Program-made: the position numbers and the translations under genes | Notes under the pieces: generated by a model | Told to the model about the DNA's origin: nothing | The model's input: the letters and a program-made list of their open reading frames with translations, nothing else | Database searches by the model: none | NCBI GenBank assembly: GCA_002400415.1 | Contig: DGQP01000008.1 | Location: forward strand, 77,267 to 141,266 | DNA length: 64,000 bases | From: Chitinophagaceae bacterium UBA4411 | GTDB lineage: Bacteria > Bacteroidota > Bacteroidia > Chitinophagales > Chitinophagaceae | Direction of reading: 5' to 3' | Part shown: in pieces, positions 42,332 to 52,200 of the stretch | How the letters are laid out: the number at the start of each line of letters is the position of its first letter | Position numbering within the stretch: the stretch's first letter is position 1

Positions 42332-45154
42332 TTACCTGGTTATCACTCTAACTCCTCCTCCATTATTCAAACCGCTTTTACTTAAGCTATACGTAAAGCT
42401 CAGCAGGAAGAATCGTCGCAGGGTATTCACTTCTTTGTCTTCTATAAAGAGCTGGTTGCTGGTACGGCTGATGCTGATATTCCGGTTCAGCAGGTCGGTG
42501 GCTGCGAATTTGATTTCACCCCGGTTGTATTTCAGGAACTGCTTGCAGATGCTCGCATTCCAGATAGGAATCTTTGCATTGAATCCGGAAGACAACTGGT
42601 TGTTGATCGTATAATTGAATTCGGTGGCCAGGAAAAATCCTTTGGGCAGCTGCCAGTCGGCTGATATATTGTATTCCTGCGACACATAATTATTGTTCTG
42701 CGTGGGCTGTGCCGAATATTTTGCATCATTGTAATCGAGGTTAGCACCCAGCCCTAAATTCAGTTTATCGGTCGGATTAATATCTAACCGCAGTTCAGGT
42801 CCCCAGGAAAAAGTTTTGATCTCGTTGGTTTTGGTATTAAAGAATTGCTTGCCTTTGTTATAGCGCAGGCGGTTACCAAACTCCAGTGAGGCTTTCATGA
42901 ATTTCAGCGGGAAGCTGTAGTTGATATTTGCGTTCAGGTTATACACTCCATCCACATTCACGGGTTTGGAACGGCGGATACCGGTGGAAAGATCGAGGGT
43001 ATCATAGCTTACAATCTTGTTCTGTGTCAGCATAGCCGTAAAGAACATAAAGAAATTCTTGTTCTTATACGGACTCAGCAGGTTCAGGTTGCCCCGGAAA
43101 ATATGGCTGTATTCCTGTTTCAGGTCGGGGTTACCCTCCCGTATATACAGGGGGTTGCTGTTATCCGGCACCGGTTGCAGCTGCGACATATTCGGCTGGT
43201 TGGTAGACGCCGAATAATTCAGCGAGAAATTTTTGAACCGGGTAAAGTTGTATTTGAAACTGGCATTGGGCAACAGGTTAGTAAAATCCTTACTGATCAG
43301 GGAATCTTTCACCCCACTGATGATCTTTCCCTTTAGCTCGGCTTGCTGCCAGGTAAGGCCCAGCGAGTAATTGTATTTTCTTGCCTGCTTGCGCATACGG
43401 AGCCCGGCTGTAGTATAACCATACGTATTTTCAAAATCATTACTCAGGTTTTCGTTCAGTTCGTCATATTTACCGGAACCATTATTATAATCATAAGTCG
43501 TTTTGCGGGAGGTGCTTTTATTTTTATTGTTGCTCACGCTGAGTTCCAGCAGGGTTCTTTTCCAGAGTGGTTCTGTATACACGGCTCTTGCCATATAACC
43601 CTTCAGGTCGCTTTTGGTTTCACTGCGCTGGTCCAGGGTATCCCGCCTGTTAATAATGCCCCCGTTATAATAGTTAATAATGGAATTCAGATTTCCTGTG
43701 CCACTGCTTTCATTGAAGCTGTTTTGCAAACTCAGCGACAGGGTTCTTCCCTTGCGGGCAAATTTTTTACGGAAGGTCAGGTCATTTTTGAAATTATAAC
43801 CTTCGCTTTCGGAGTTACTGTTGCTGAAACCTTCATTGACAGGATCACCAGCTGCATTCGTGGTGGTATAATTCCGTTGCGACCGGTTCCTCGTATTTTG
43901 AAAACCAAATGTGGGATTGATGCGCAGGGAGTGCAGGGAGTCTATCTGCCAGAGATCATTGAAATTGAAGCGATGCGAATTATTCAGGTTGTCGGAAAAA
44001 GCATTCTCATTATAAAAATTGGTACTGCCATTAAAATTATTCTGGCGGAAGATCCTGCTTTTGATATTCGGGTTAAAGCGGTTGTAGAAGTAATTGCTCT
44101 GGAAATCATGTTTGGTACCGATGATATTATTATAATTCACACCACCGCCAAACACGGTTTTAATACCTGAATTGCCCGCGCCACCCAAACCCAGCGCTGC
44201 GGCTTCATCTGCCGATACATTGATATTAAGATTGCCGCCACCGTTCTGCCGTAACTGGCTCAGCGCCCCGCTGAAGTTGAGCATATCCATAAAAGAAAAA
44301 CCTTCCGCATTGGTATTATTGCCCAAACCAATGGCCGACAACTGCCGGGCACCTTTAAAAGAGTTCACATTAAACCGGCCTTCATACCGTTCTTTATCCC
44401 CGGCCCCCGCCATTATTTTTCCAAACACTCCTTTCTTTTTATCTTTTTTCAGTTTCAGGTTGATCGTTTTTTCATAATTGCCATCTTCGAAACCTGTCAG
44501 TTGCGCCTGGTCGCTTTGTTTATCATAGACCTGTACTTTATCCACCGCATCAGCCGGCAAATTTCTAGTTGCAATCTTGGGATCATTGCCAAAGAACTCT
44601 TTGCCATCCACCAGCACCCGGTTTACTTTTTCACCCTGCGCTTTGATCGTTCCGTCTTTTTCCACTTTTACACCGGGCAGTTTTTTTAACAATTGCTCCA
44701 CGTTGGCATTGGGCTGCGTCTTAAAAGAACCGGCATTGTATTGTACAGTATCGCCTACCAGGGTTACCGGCGGTGCTTCATTGCTGATGATTACTTCGCC
44801 CAGCACTTTGGCTGCATCGTTCATCGTGATGCGTCCGAGGTCTTTATTTTTATTCTCATCATCTATCGTAAAGAAACTATTGCTGTTATGATAGTTTACA
44901 TGGGTAATCATCAGCCGGTAATTCCCGTTGGGAATTCCCTTCAGTTCAAAATTGCCTGCATTATCGGTCAGGGTAAAACTGACTAATGAAGAATCTTTGC
45001 GGTCAAGGACTGAGATGGTGGCGGAACCGACCGGTTGTTTGGCAAGCGTATCAAATGCAGTTCCTTTAACGCTTCCGTTCTTCTGAGCCGATACAGTAAC
45101 GGCTGTGATGACCAGTGCTAACAAAAAGTAAATCTTCCTCATAGCTGTTTTCAT
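42332..45154 (-). CDS. Outer-membrane beta-barrel receptor-like protein (carboxypeptidase-regulatory N-terminus)
   Basis: 940 residues; the Met at residue 5 (45142) is an alternative start. Signal peptide ending TVSAQ, an Ig-like CarboxypepD-reg domain about 27-105 (GTAFDTLAKQPVGSATISVL), a plug-like domain (VEQLLKKLPGVKVEKDGTIK), then a large OMP_b-brl_2-type barrel. No TonB box is evident. A box at 45210-45229 shared with the GLPGLI gene suggests common control by the two-component system at 20-22 kb. Confidence 0.88.
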   Translation of the reverse strand: MKTAMRKIYFLLALVITAVTVSAQKNGSVKGTAFDTLAKQPVGSATISVLDRKDSSLVSFTLTDNAGNFELKGIPNGNYRLMITHVNYHNSNSFFTIDDENKNKDLGRITMNDAAKVLGEVIISNEAPPVTLVGDTVQYNAGSFKTQPNANVEQLLKKLPGVKVEKDGTIKAQGEKVNRVLVDGKEFFGNDPKIATRNLPADAVDKVQVYDKQSDQAQLTGFEDGNYEKTINLKLKKDKKKGVFGKIMAGAGDKERYEGRFNVNSFKGARQLSAIGLGNNTNAEGFSFMDMLNFSGALSQLRQNGGGNLNINVSADEAAALGLGGAGNSGIKTVFGGGVNYNNIIGTKHDFQSNYFYNRFNPNIKSRIFRQNNFNGSTNFYNENAFSDNLNNSHRFNFNDLWQIDSLHSLRINPTFGFQNTRNRSQRNYTTTNAAGDPVNEGFSNSNSESEGYNFKNDLTFRKKFARKGRTLSLSLQNSFNESSGTGNLNSIINYYNGGIINRRDTLDQRSETKSDLKGYMARAVYTEPLWKRTLLELSVSNNKNKSTSRKTTYDYNNGSGKYDELNENLSNDFENTYGYTTAGLRMRKQARKYNYSLGLTWQQAELKGKIISGVKDSLISKDFTNLLPNASFKYNFTRFKNFSLNYSASTNQPNMSQLQPVPDNSNPLYIREGNPDLKQEYSHIFRGNLNLLSPYKNKNFFMFFTAMLTQNKIVSYDTLDLSTGIRRSKPVNVDGVYNLNANINYSFPLKFMKASLEFGNRLRYNKGKQFFNTKTNEIKTFSWGPELRLDINPTDKLNLGLGANLDYNDAKYSAQPTQNNNYVSQEYNISADWQLPKGFFLATEFNYTINNQLSSGFNAKIPIWNASICKQFLKYNRGEIKFAATDLLNRNISISRTSNQLFIEDKEVNTLRRFFLLSFTYSLSKSGLNNGGGVRVITR

Positions 45155-45163
45155 TTACAGCTA

Positions 45164-45171
45164 CGAAAATA
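45164..45171 (-). promoter_or_regulatory. -7-like box of the outer-membrane gene
   Basis: On the minus strand TATTTTCG, one base off TAnnTTTG, 9 bases before the first Met. TAACTTCG at 49124-49131 stands likewise before the related gene. Confidence 0.4.
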
Positions 45172-45209
45172 TTCTTAGCCTGCCGGTCAGGCGGTTAATT
45201 TGGATTGCT

Positions 45210-45229
45210 TTAATGTTAATGAAGGTTAA
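45210..45229 (-). promoter_or_regulatory. Putative response-regulator box 2
   Basis: Minus strand TTAACCTTCATTAACATTAA, identical to box 1 (22490-22509) at 18 of 20 positions and likewise followed by 38 bases before the -7 box. Confidence 0.6.
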
Positions 45230-45304
45230 TGTTTCGGTTAACCTGTTTACCGGTATGCTGTCATTTGGTTTGCCGTCACCTGACTAACTTATAAACTAGT
45301 CAAC

Positions 45305-45895
45305 TTAATCCCTCGCAGGTCCTCTCTCATCATCTTCCCGTTCCTTATCATATACCAGTACGTTCACTTTCCATTCCATCGGCTCGTATACCATTTGCAG
45401 TTCTACTTTGAGCTTTTTCAACTTGCTGCCACCTCTGTCAATGGAAAAAACAACCGTGGTAAATTTCTTTTCTTCCACCGGTTCCTCGTAGGATCCTTTT
45501 AACTGGAAGTAAACGCCTTCTTCCATTCGTACGGAAAGATTATTGAGTTCCTTGTACAACGACCTGAATTTCTTTTTAGCTTCTTCAAACTCTTCCGTAG
45601 TCAGCATCCTTGCCTGCCAGCTCATAATATCGTATTGATTAGCCGCACTGTATTTTGTGATCGAAGCTTCTTCTGCTTCTTTCATGCTGAAATTACAGGC
45701 ATAGACCGTTGATTGGGGGTTCTGAACAATCACTTCTCCCATCAGGTTATGAAATTGCTGGGGATAATCCTGTATTACTTTTTTAACAGCAGGTGCGATA
45801 GTGTTTGCAGCAGCTAATTTTAGCTGGGTTCGGGCAGGGTTACCCAGGCACAGGGACATAGTAATAGCCACAAGTACTTTTACGGATTTTTTCAT
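45305..45895 (-). CDS. Hypothetical secreted protein
   Basis: 196 residues with a signal peptide (VLVAITMSLCLGNPAR). Not recognised; helical stretch EEFEEAKKKFRSLYKELNNL and beta-rich end (FTTVVFSIDRG, LKVELQMVYEPMEWKVNVLV). It is followed in the same direction by the outer-membrane gene after 150 bases but that gene has its own promoter. Confidence 0.7.
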   Translation of the reverse strand: MKKSVKVLVAITMSLCLGNPARTQLKLAAANTIAPAVKKVIQDYPQQFHNLMGEVIVQNPQSTVYACNFSMKEAEEASITKYSAANQYDIMSWQARMLTTEEFEEAKKKFRSLYKELNNLSVRMEEGVYFQLKGSYEEPVEEKKFTTVVFSIDRGGSKLKKLKVELQMVYEPMEWKVNVLVYDKEREDDERGPARD

Positions 45896-45998
45896 CTGTA
45901 TGGATTTAACGGGTTAGTAACAAAGCTCAATATTATTAAATCTTATTTTTATTTTGTACTTTATACATTCATTTTTTCGTTAACCCTTTCTAAAACCA

Positions 45999-46163
45999 AT
46001 GAATATGAAAAACAAGAATATTGTTCATGCCCGTGAGGAAGCGAAGATCTACCGCCAGTATTACAAACCTTCTTTCAATTTGCTCCGTTTGATGAAGTCT
46101 GTATTGTGTGTTTTTATATCCGGCTCTTCCCCGGCGGCAGGTACCTATGCAAGAAGAAAATAA
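45999..46163 (+). CDS. Small basic protein (54 residues), hypothetical
   Basis: Open frame MNMKNKNIVHAREEAKIYRQ... with a hydrophobic patch (VLCVFISG) and a basic end (YARRK), followed by a clear terminator (46196-46223). Isolated between two divergent minus-strand genes. No known family. Confidence 0.45.
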   Translation: MNMKNKNIVHAREEAKIYRQYYKPSFNLLRLMKSVLCVFISGSSPAAGTYARRK

Positions 46164-46195
46164 AATCGTGTTTTACTAACCCCCATTATATTAAG

Positions 46196-46223
46196 AACCC
46201 TGACCGGTTGGCCAGGGTTTTTT
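46196..46223 (+). terminator. Rho-independent terminator
   Basis: AACCCTGACC, loop GGTT, GGCCAGGGTT (9 of 10 pairs), followed by T6. It ends the small + strand ORF and, read backwards, could end the 46226-49105 gene. Confidence 0.75.
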
Positions 46224-46225
46224 AA

Positions 46226-49105
46226 TTAGTTGATCCGCATATCCCGCATGTTCCTTTGCATCCCGGGAGGCATTGGCGGCATCCCCTGCTGCATTCCTTT
46301 ACCACCCATCTTGTTCAGGTTGAATAAAAGGGTGACCATGAAGTACCGTTTCAATACCATACTCCGGGTATCCTGTATATAATTTTCGCCGGTAGAACGG
46401 GTAATACTCTGGTTCTGGTTCAGGATATCATTTACAGAAAATTTGATCTCGCCGTTCTTCTTTTTAAATACCTGTTTGCTTATACCCGCATTCCACAGCG
46501 GAATACTCTGGTTAAACCCTTCAGCCCGGCCCGTATTGATCAGGTAATCAAAATCAGTGGAAAGAATGAAGTTTCCTTTAAAAGTGTAAGAAAAGTCACC
46601 AGAGTAGGTTTGAGTAAAATAGTCCTCATTCAGGGTAGTGTTCACAGAGTATTTTACATCTGTGTAGGCGATATTCAGTTTTATACCAAAGTCAATTTTT
46701 TCTTTATTGATATTGATGCCGGCCCCCTGGTTGATGGTGAATGTTTTACCTATATTTTTAAGGCTCTTCAATAAACTGACATCATGGGTATAGCTCGTGT
46801 TGTTTGTAAAGTTCAGGCTGGATCCTTTTAATTTAGGACTTTTAAATGGCAAACCTAAGGTCAGGAAAGAACTTGCCCGGTAGTATCCGTTAAGATTTTG
46901 ATATGTTGTTTGCTGAACAGCGCCAATAGTATTTATATCACTTACAATTTTATTCCTTGTAGTCGAAAAGCTCAGGTTAGCTGCAATGAACCGGAAGGTC
47001 AGGATATTGAACGTATTGTAGTTTAAATTGAAGTTGTGTGTGAACTCCTGGTCCAGTGCAGGGTTTCCGATAATCTGGCTTAATGTATCTGTTACGTTAG
47101 GAACATTCTGCAATTGTGTAATACTCGGCTGATTTGTTCTGCCATTATAAGATATACGGAGATTTTTCCCACGGGTTGGTGTATAATTGAAATTCGCCGT
47201 AGGGAAGAAATTGGTATAGGTTTGCTTTGTGACAGAATCCTTACCCAGGGACGCCTGGTAACTGTTACTTTCTAAAGTGGAGTTTTGTACCCCGATGCCA
47301 AACTGGTAATTGTATTTTTTCTCCTGCACCCTGAAGTTCACCCCAAAGCGATGCGCCAGGAATGTGTTTTCAAAATCATTGGTTTGGGCCAGGTTAGGGT
47401 TATCATATTTATCAGTTGCCGAGTTATAATTATAGGTCTTCCTGTCTGAAGTACTAAGGTTATGTGTATATGCATAATTCAGCTCCAGTAATTTATTCAG
47501 TCCAAATGGCTCAGTGTACGAAGTGCTGAATACGTTATTATTGGTAGTCGTTTTCTGCTTGTTTTGCTGATTTTGCTGAACAACCCGATAGGGCGTTCCG
47601 TCCGGTTGATAGAAAATATTCCGGGATAAAGTAAAGCCATCGCTTTCGCTATTGCCGATGGTTCCGTTCCAGCCCAGGGTTATTGTACGCCCTGTCTTAC
47701 TGAACTTATGACGGAACAGAAGATTATTGCCCCAGTTAAGGCCGTCTCTTTTGTTACTGTTATTTGTTCTGCCTGTAACTGCCAGGTATTCGTCTGATGG
47801 GATGGTTGTAGTATTAAATGAAGTATCCTGGCTATAACTTTCTGAGTGCTGCAGGGTAAGGGTGGGAGTATATAAAATTGAGTTCATCGAATCAATCTGG
47901 TATTCAAACCGCAGGTTGAAACGATGGTTGGTATTCTTATTATTGGAAGAAGATTCTTTGGTCAGGGAGGCCACTGAGTCAATGAAAGTGGTACGGCGAA
48001 ATACACTTTGTTGCTGATCAGTATTGCTGTTGGATAAGAAATAACTGCCTGTTACTTTGATCTTGCTGCCCCACTGGTCGGTATAATTAAGGCCGGTTGA
48101 CAAAGACCGGATCAGACCCGTGCTGCCACTTCCGCCAAAACCACCAAAGCCTCCGCCACCACCCCGGGTAGATGTTACCTGCATACCGCCTCCCATTCCA
48201 CCGCCGCCACCAAAACCACTAAAGCCCCCCATCGAACTGATGATATCAGAAAAAGAGAACCCCTGTTTATTAATATTATTTGCATTGAATAAAACTGAAA
48301 ACCGCTGGTTGCCTTTGAATTTGTTGAAAGTAAGATTGGTTTCATAGCGGCCATTGTCGCCATAAGAAGCAAGAGCCCGGGCAAAATAACCTTTGTTCCG
48401 GTCTTTCTTGAGTTTAATGTTCAATGTCTTGCTGCGGCTTCCGTCATCAATCTTGGTAAACTTGGCCTGGTCACTCATATCATCAAAAACCTGTACGCTT
48501 TCGATCATATCAGCCGTTAAATTCTTTGTGGCCAGCTTGGGGTCTGTGCCAAAAAATTCTTTCCCATCCACATATACTTTTTGTATTTGTTCTCCCTGTG
48601 CTTTCACGTTTCCTTCCTTATCCACTTCCACACCCGGCAGTTTTTTCAGCAGGTCCTCTGCCGTGGCATTAGGCTTTGTTTTAAAAGCCTCGGCATTGAA
48701 TTGCACCGTATCTCCTTTCACCGTGATGGGCACTGTATTAGTAACTACTACTTCGCCCAGCGATTTGAAATCCTTGGCGACAGCTATGTCGCCAAAATCG
48801 GCTGTCCTTTTATCGGCTGTTATCGTCACATTCTTCTTAAAAGCCTGGTAGGCCTGGTGGGAGAAGACTAATTGGTACTCGCCATCCTCCAGTCCTTTGA
48901 TCTCAAAAGCACCCTGCTTATTGCTCAGGGTAAAAGTGACAAGCGAAGAATCTTTGGTATGGATAACGGAGATAGTGGCGTCCACAATGGGTTGTTTAGC
49001 AGCGGTATCTGTCAGTTTGCCCCTGATAATACCATCAGTTTTTTGCGCCTGTGCAACAGTGAACAAGGATAAGGTGAGGGTGACCAGCGTCAGTATTTTC
49101 TTCAT
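46226..49105 (-). CDS. Outer-membrane beta-barrel receptor-like protein, paralogue
   Basis: 959 residues, same layout as 42332-45154 and clearly its paralogue (GKLTDTAAKQPIVDATISVI, ATAEDLLKKLPGVEVDKEGN, KVYVDGKEFFGTDPKLATKN). Signal peptide ending VAQA. A Gly-rich loop near residues 297-327 (SGFGGGGGMGGG...) and a Met/Pro-rich C-terminal tail (GMQQGMPPMPPGM) are its own additions. Barrel of the OMP_b-brl_2 family; transport substrate unknown. Confidence 0.88.
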   Translation of the reverse strand: MKKILTLVTLTLSLFTVAQAQKTDGIIRGKLTDTAAKQPIVDATISVIHTKDSSLVTFTLSNKQGAFEIKGLEDGEYQLVFSHQAYQAFKKNVTITADKRTADFGDIAVAKDFKSLGEVVVTNTVPITVKGDTVQFNAEAFKTKPNATAEDLLKKLPGVEVDKEGNVKAQGEQIQKVYVDGKEFFGTDPKLATKNLTADMIESVQVFDDMSDQAKFTKIDDGSRSKTLNIKLKKDRNKGYFARALASYGDNGRYETNLTFNKFKGNQRFSVLFNANNINKQGFSFSDIISSMGGFSGFGGGGGMGGGMQVTSTRGGGGGFGGFGGSGSTGLIRSLSTGLNYTDQWGSKIKVTGSYFLSNSNTDQQQSVFRRTTFIDSVASLTKESSSNNKNTNHRFNLRFEYQIDSMNSILYTPTLTLQHSESYSQDTSFNTTTIPSDEYLAVTGRTNNSNKRDGLNWGNNLLFRHKFSKTGRTITLGWNGTIGNSESDGFTLSRNIFYQPDGTPYRVVQQNQQNKQKTTTNNNVFSTSYTEPFGLNKLLELNYAYTHNLSTSDRKTYNYNSATDKYDNPNLAQTNDFENTFLAHRFGVNFRVQEKKYNYQFGIGVQNSTLESNSYQASLGKDSVTKQTYTNFFPTANFNYTPTRGKNLRISYNGRTNQPSITQLQNVPNVTDTLSQIIGNPALDQEFTHNFNLNYNTFNILTFRFIAANLSFSTTRNKIVSDINTIGAVQQTTYQNLNGYYRASSFLTLGLPFKSPKLKGSSLNFTNNTSYTHDVSLLKSLKNIGKTFTINQGAGININKEKIDFGIKLNIAYTDVKYSVNTTLNEDYFTQTYSGDFSYTFKGNFILSTDFDYLINTGRAEGFNQSIPLWNAGISKQVFKKKNGEIKFSVNDILNQNQSITRSTGENYIQDTRSMVLKRYFMVTLLFNLNKMGGKGMQQGMPPMPPGMQRNMRDMRIN

Positions 49106-49216
49106 AAACGGTTAAAATGTGTACGAAGTTAGACGTAAGAGCCTCAATTAACCTTCGCCGTGCGGGTAATAATGCAGGGAAAATGGATGAACGGGCAGGG
49201 AGAACCGATGAATTGC

Positions 49217-52200
49217 CTAACTGAATAAATACTCCACATCCTCCCTCGTCAGTGCTTTTACAAATGAAGTATCATCAGAGATAATGTCCTTGGCTAAGGC
49301 CCGTTTCTTTTCCTGCAACTGGATGATCTTGTCTTCAATGGTGTCTTTACAGATCATGCGGTATGCAAAGATATTTTTGGTTTGCCCGATCCGGTGTGTC
49401 CGGTCAATGGCCTGTTGCTCCACGGCGGGGTTCCACCAGGGATCTACAATATATACATAGTCTGCCGCTGTCAGGTTAAGTCCCACACCACCGGCTTTGA
49501 GCGAGATCAGGAATACCCGCACTTCATCATCTTTCTGGAAACTCTGTATGGCTTTCTCCCGGTCGGGTGCCGCCGTGCTACCATCAAAATATTCATACCT
49601 GATACCGAGTTCTTCCAGTTTGGCTCTTATCAAGGCCAGCATGCCGAGAAATTGGGAAAACACCAGGGCCTTATGATCACCGATATTCTCCACGATCTCC
49701 CTGGCCAGTTCATCCAGCTTGATGGAATGGTTCTCAAATTTTTCCTGCTCATTGAGTATCGCCGGTGAATCACAAATCTGCCTGAGTTTCATCAAACCCT
49801 GCAAGATGGTGAGTTGTGATTTCTGGATACCCTGCTCCTGTATCGTTCCCAGTATCTTATCCCGGAAATCATTCCGGTAGGCATCATAAATTTTACGCTG
49901 CTCGTCTTCCATCTCGCACCACAGGATCATTTCCTGTTTTTCAGGCAGGTCTTTCGCCACCTGTTCCTTGGTTCTTCTTAAAATGAAAGGGTATAGTATT
50001 TTTTTTAGATGCTCTTTGCGGTCTTGTTCGCCGAATTTATCAATGGGAATCGCAAATTCCTGGCGGAAGAATTCCATGGTACCGAGCATACCTGGATTCA
50101 GGAAGTTCATTTGTGCAAACACATCAAACGTATTATTCTGCAACGGCGTACCACTCATACACAAACGGTGCCTGGCATTGAGCAATCCAGCCGCTTTGGT
50201 CACTTTGCTCGCGGGGTTCTTGATGGCCTGGCTTTCATCCAGTATCACATAATCAAATTCCACGCTCAGCAATAATTTGATATCGCTTCTTAATGTTCCG
50301 TAAGTAGTGATCGTTACATCATGATCAATTAATTCTTCCCGCACCCTTGTCCGTTGCCCGCCATGATGAATGCGGTACGTCAGTTTCGGTGTAAATTTTT
50401 TGATTTCGTTCTCCCAGTTATAAATAAGGGTAGTGGGACAAACCACCAGGGCTTTCAGCGTTCCCTGTTCGGCTTTAAAATGATCCATGAACGACAGGGC
50501 CTGCACAGTTTTACCCAAACCCATATCATCTGCCAGGATGCCGCCCCAGTTAATATCTTTCAGGTAATTCAGCCATTGGTAACCGGCCACCTGGTAAGGG
50601 CGTAGCACCATTTTCAGGTTATACGGCGGCTCAATTTCTTTGATCGTATTGAACTCTCTGAGCTTTTCATATTTTTCTTCCAGTTGCACGGAAAGCTCTT
50701 CTTCATCCCTTTGCTCATAAAGCTCATCCACCACGCTGAGGTGATAACGGGATAGTTTAAGTGAATTATTTTTTCCTTCACCCACCCGGAACAGCAGTGA
50801 ATATTTTTTGATCCATTCTTCCGGCAGGATACCCAATGTACCATCACTCAGTTGCACAAACTGCTGCTTATTCGCCAGGGCTCTTTTTACTTCGGCCACC
50901 GTTACTTTCTGGTCACCAAACACAATATCCACTTTGGCATCAAACCAATCGGTATTGCTGCTGATAAAGATCTTTGTTTGCGGCTTGGCGGTATTGAAAC
51001 GGAAATTCTTTAAGGCTTCAAACCCAAAGACCGGCGTCTTCATCTCTTTCATGGCATCCACGAAGAGGAAGAACCAGTTATTTTTCAATACATCTGTTCC
51101 TTTTAATGCCAGCGATCCGTTCTCCTCATTAAAAATAAAATTGGAATGCAGGTTTTGTAACTGTTGTACAAACTCATTTTCTTTTTCCCGGTTCCGGTGA
51201 ACAATCAGCACCCGGTCACCCTGCGGTACCACGATCTCATCCCTGTCCCTTGTCCGGGTTTCAAATCCTTTGTAGGAATAAGAAGGCTGAAAAACGAGAT
51301 AATCCCCTTTCTCTACTAAAAACAATTTCACTTCGGGGTCGCCGTCTTTTATTTCCTGCACCAGTGATTTATCAAAATCAACTTTATGTTCTTTCGCCAG
51401 AGGCAGAACAAATTGCTGAAGGGTCTTACCCCAGTCTTCTTCTTTCACTTCCATTTTTCCCTTCGGTAAAAACTGTTCCACCAGATGGATCACTTCATTA
51501 TTCTTCCAGAGATGGATCTGTTCATTGTATAAAAAGAAAAGAGGGCTGGGGCTTTCATTTTCTCCCAGGTCATATTCCATACTGCCCAGGTTCACCCGGC
51601 AGTGGATACTATAATGCGAATTCTTTTTGATAATGAAATGGGGCCGTGCTTCTTCTGCAGCCAGTTGCAGGGTGCCAAGATTAGCCGTCTTAAATGGTTT
51701 CTTGTCAGGCAATATATAGACAAGAGTATTGCCCGCTGCTTCAGTAAACAACTTCCTCAGCTTGGGCAACAGGTATTCTGCCATCAGTTCTTTGGTCTCA
51801 CCCGGAAGATCATCCTCTTCCTGGTGAATAATATTTTCCCAGATACCGGAGAAAGGCGAGTTACGGCTGATATACTTATTGATCTCTGTTTCCTGCAGCT
51901 TGCGCAGCATAGTAAGTAATTCCTTATCGCTGTCAGCGAGTTTATCAGTTTCCACGTAACGGCTGATATCAAGCTTCTCCACCTTACCGGCAAAAGCGGT
52001 CCCTTCATCATTACCTTCCCCGATCACCACATCCACCGTGAATTGCGGATAGTTTTTCTTATTGAAATTGAAAACGACTCCCAGCCGTTGCGTGGGTTTC
52101 ACCACTTCTGCCTGTACAAATTCCGGTTCCTTCAGCTCCGTTTCTGCCTGTTTTTCTTTAATCGGCAATAAAACAGGGCGGCTGGGCTGGGCAGCCGGTG

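Noticed and set aside
43343..44170. Long + strand frame of 275 codons opposite the outer-membrane gene
   Set aside because: It is antisense to a well-supported barrel gene, has no recognisable domain and its composition follows the codon pattern of the true gene.
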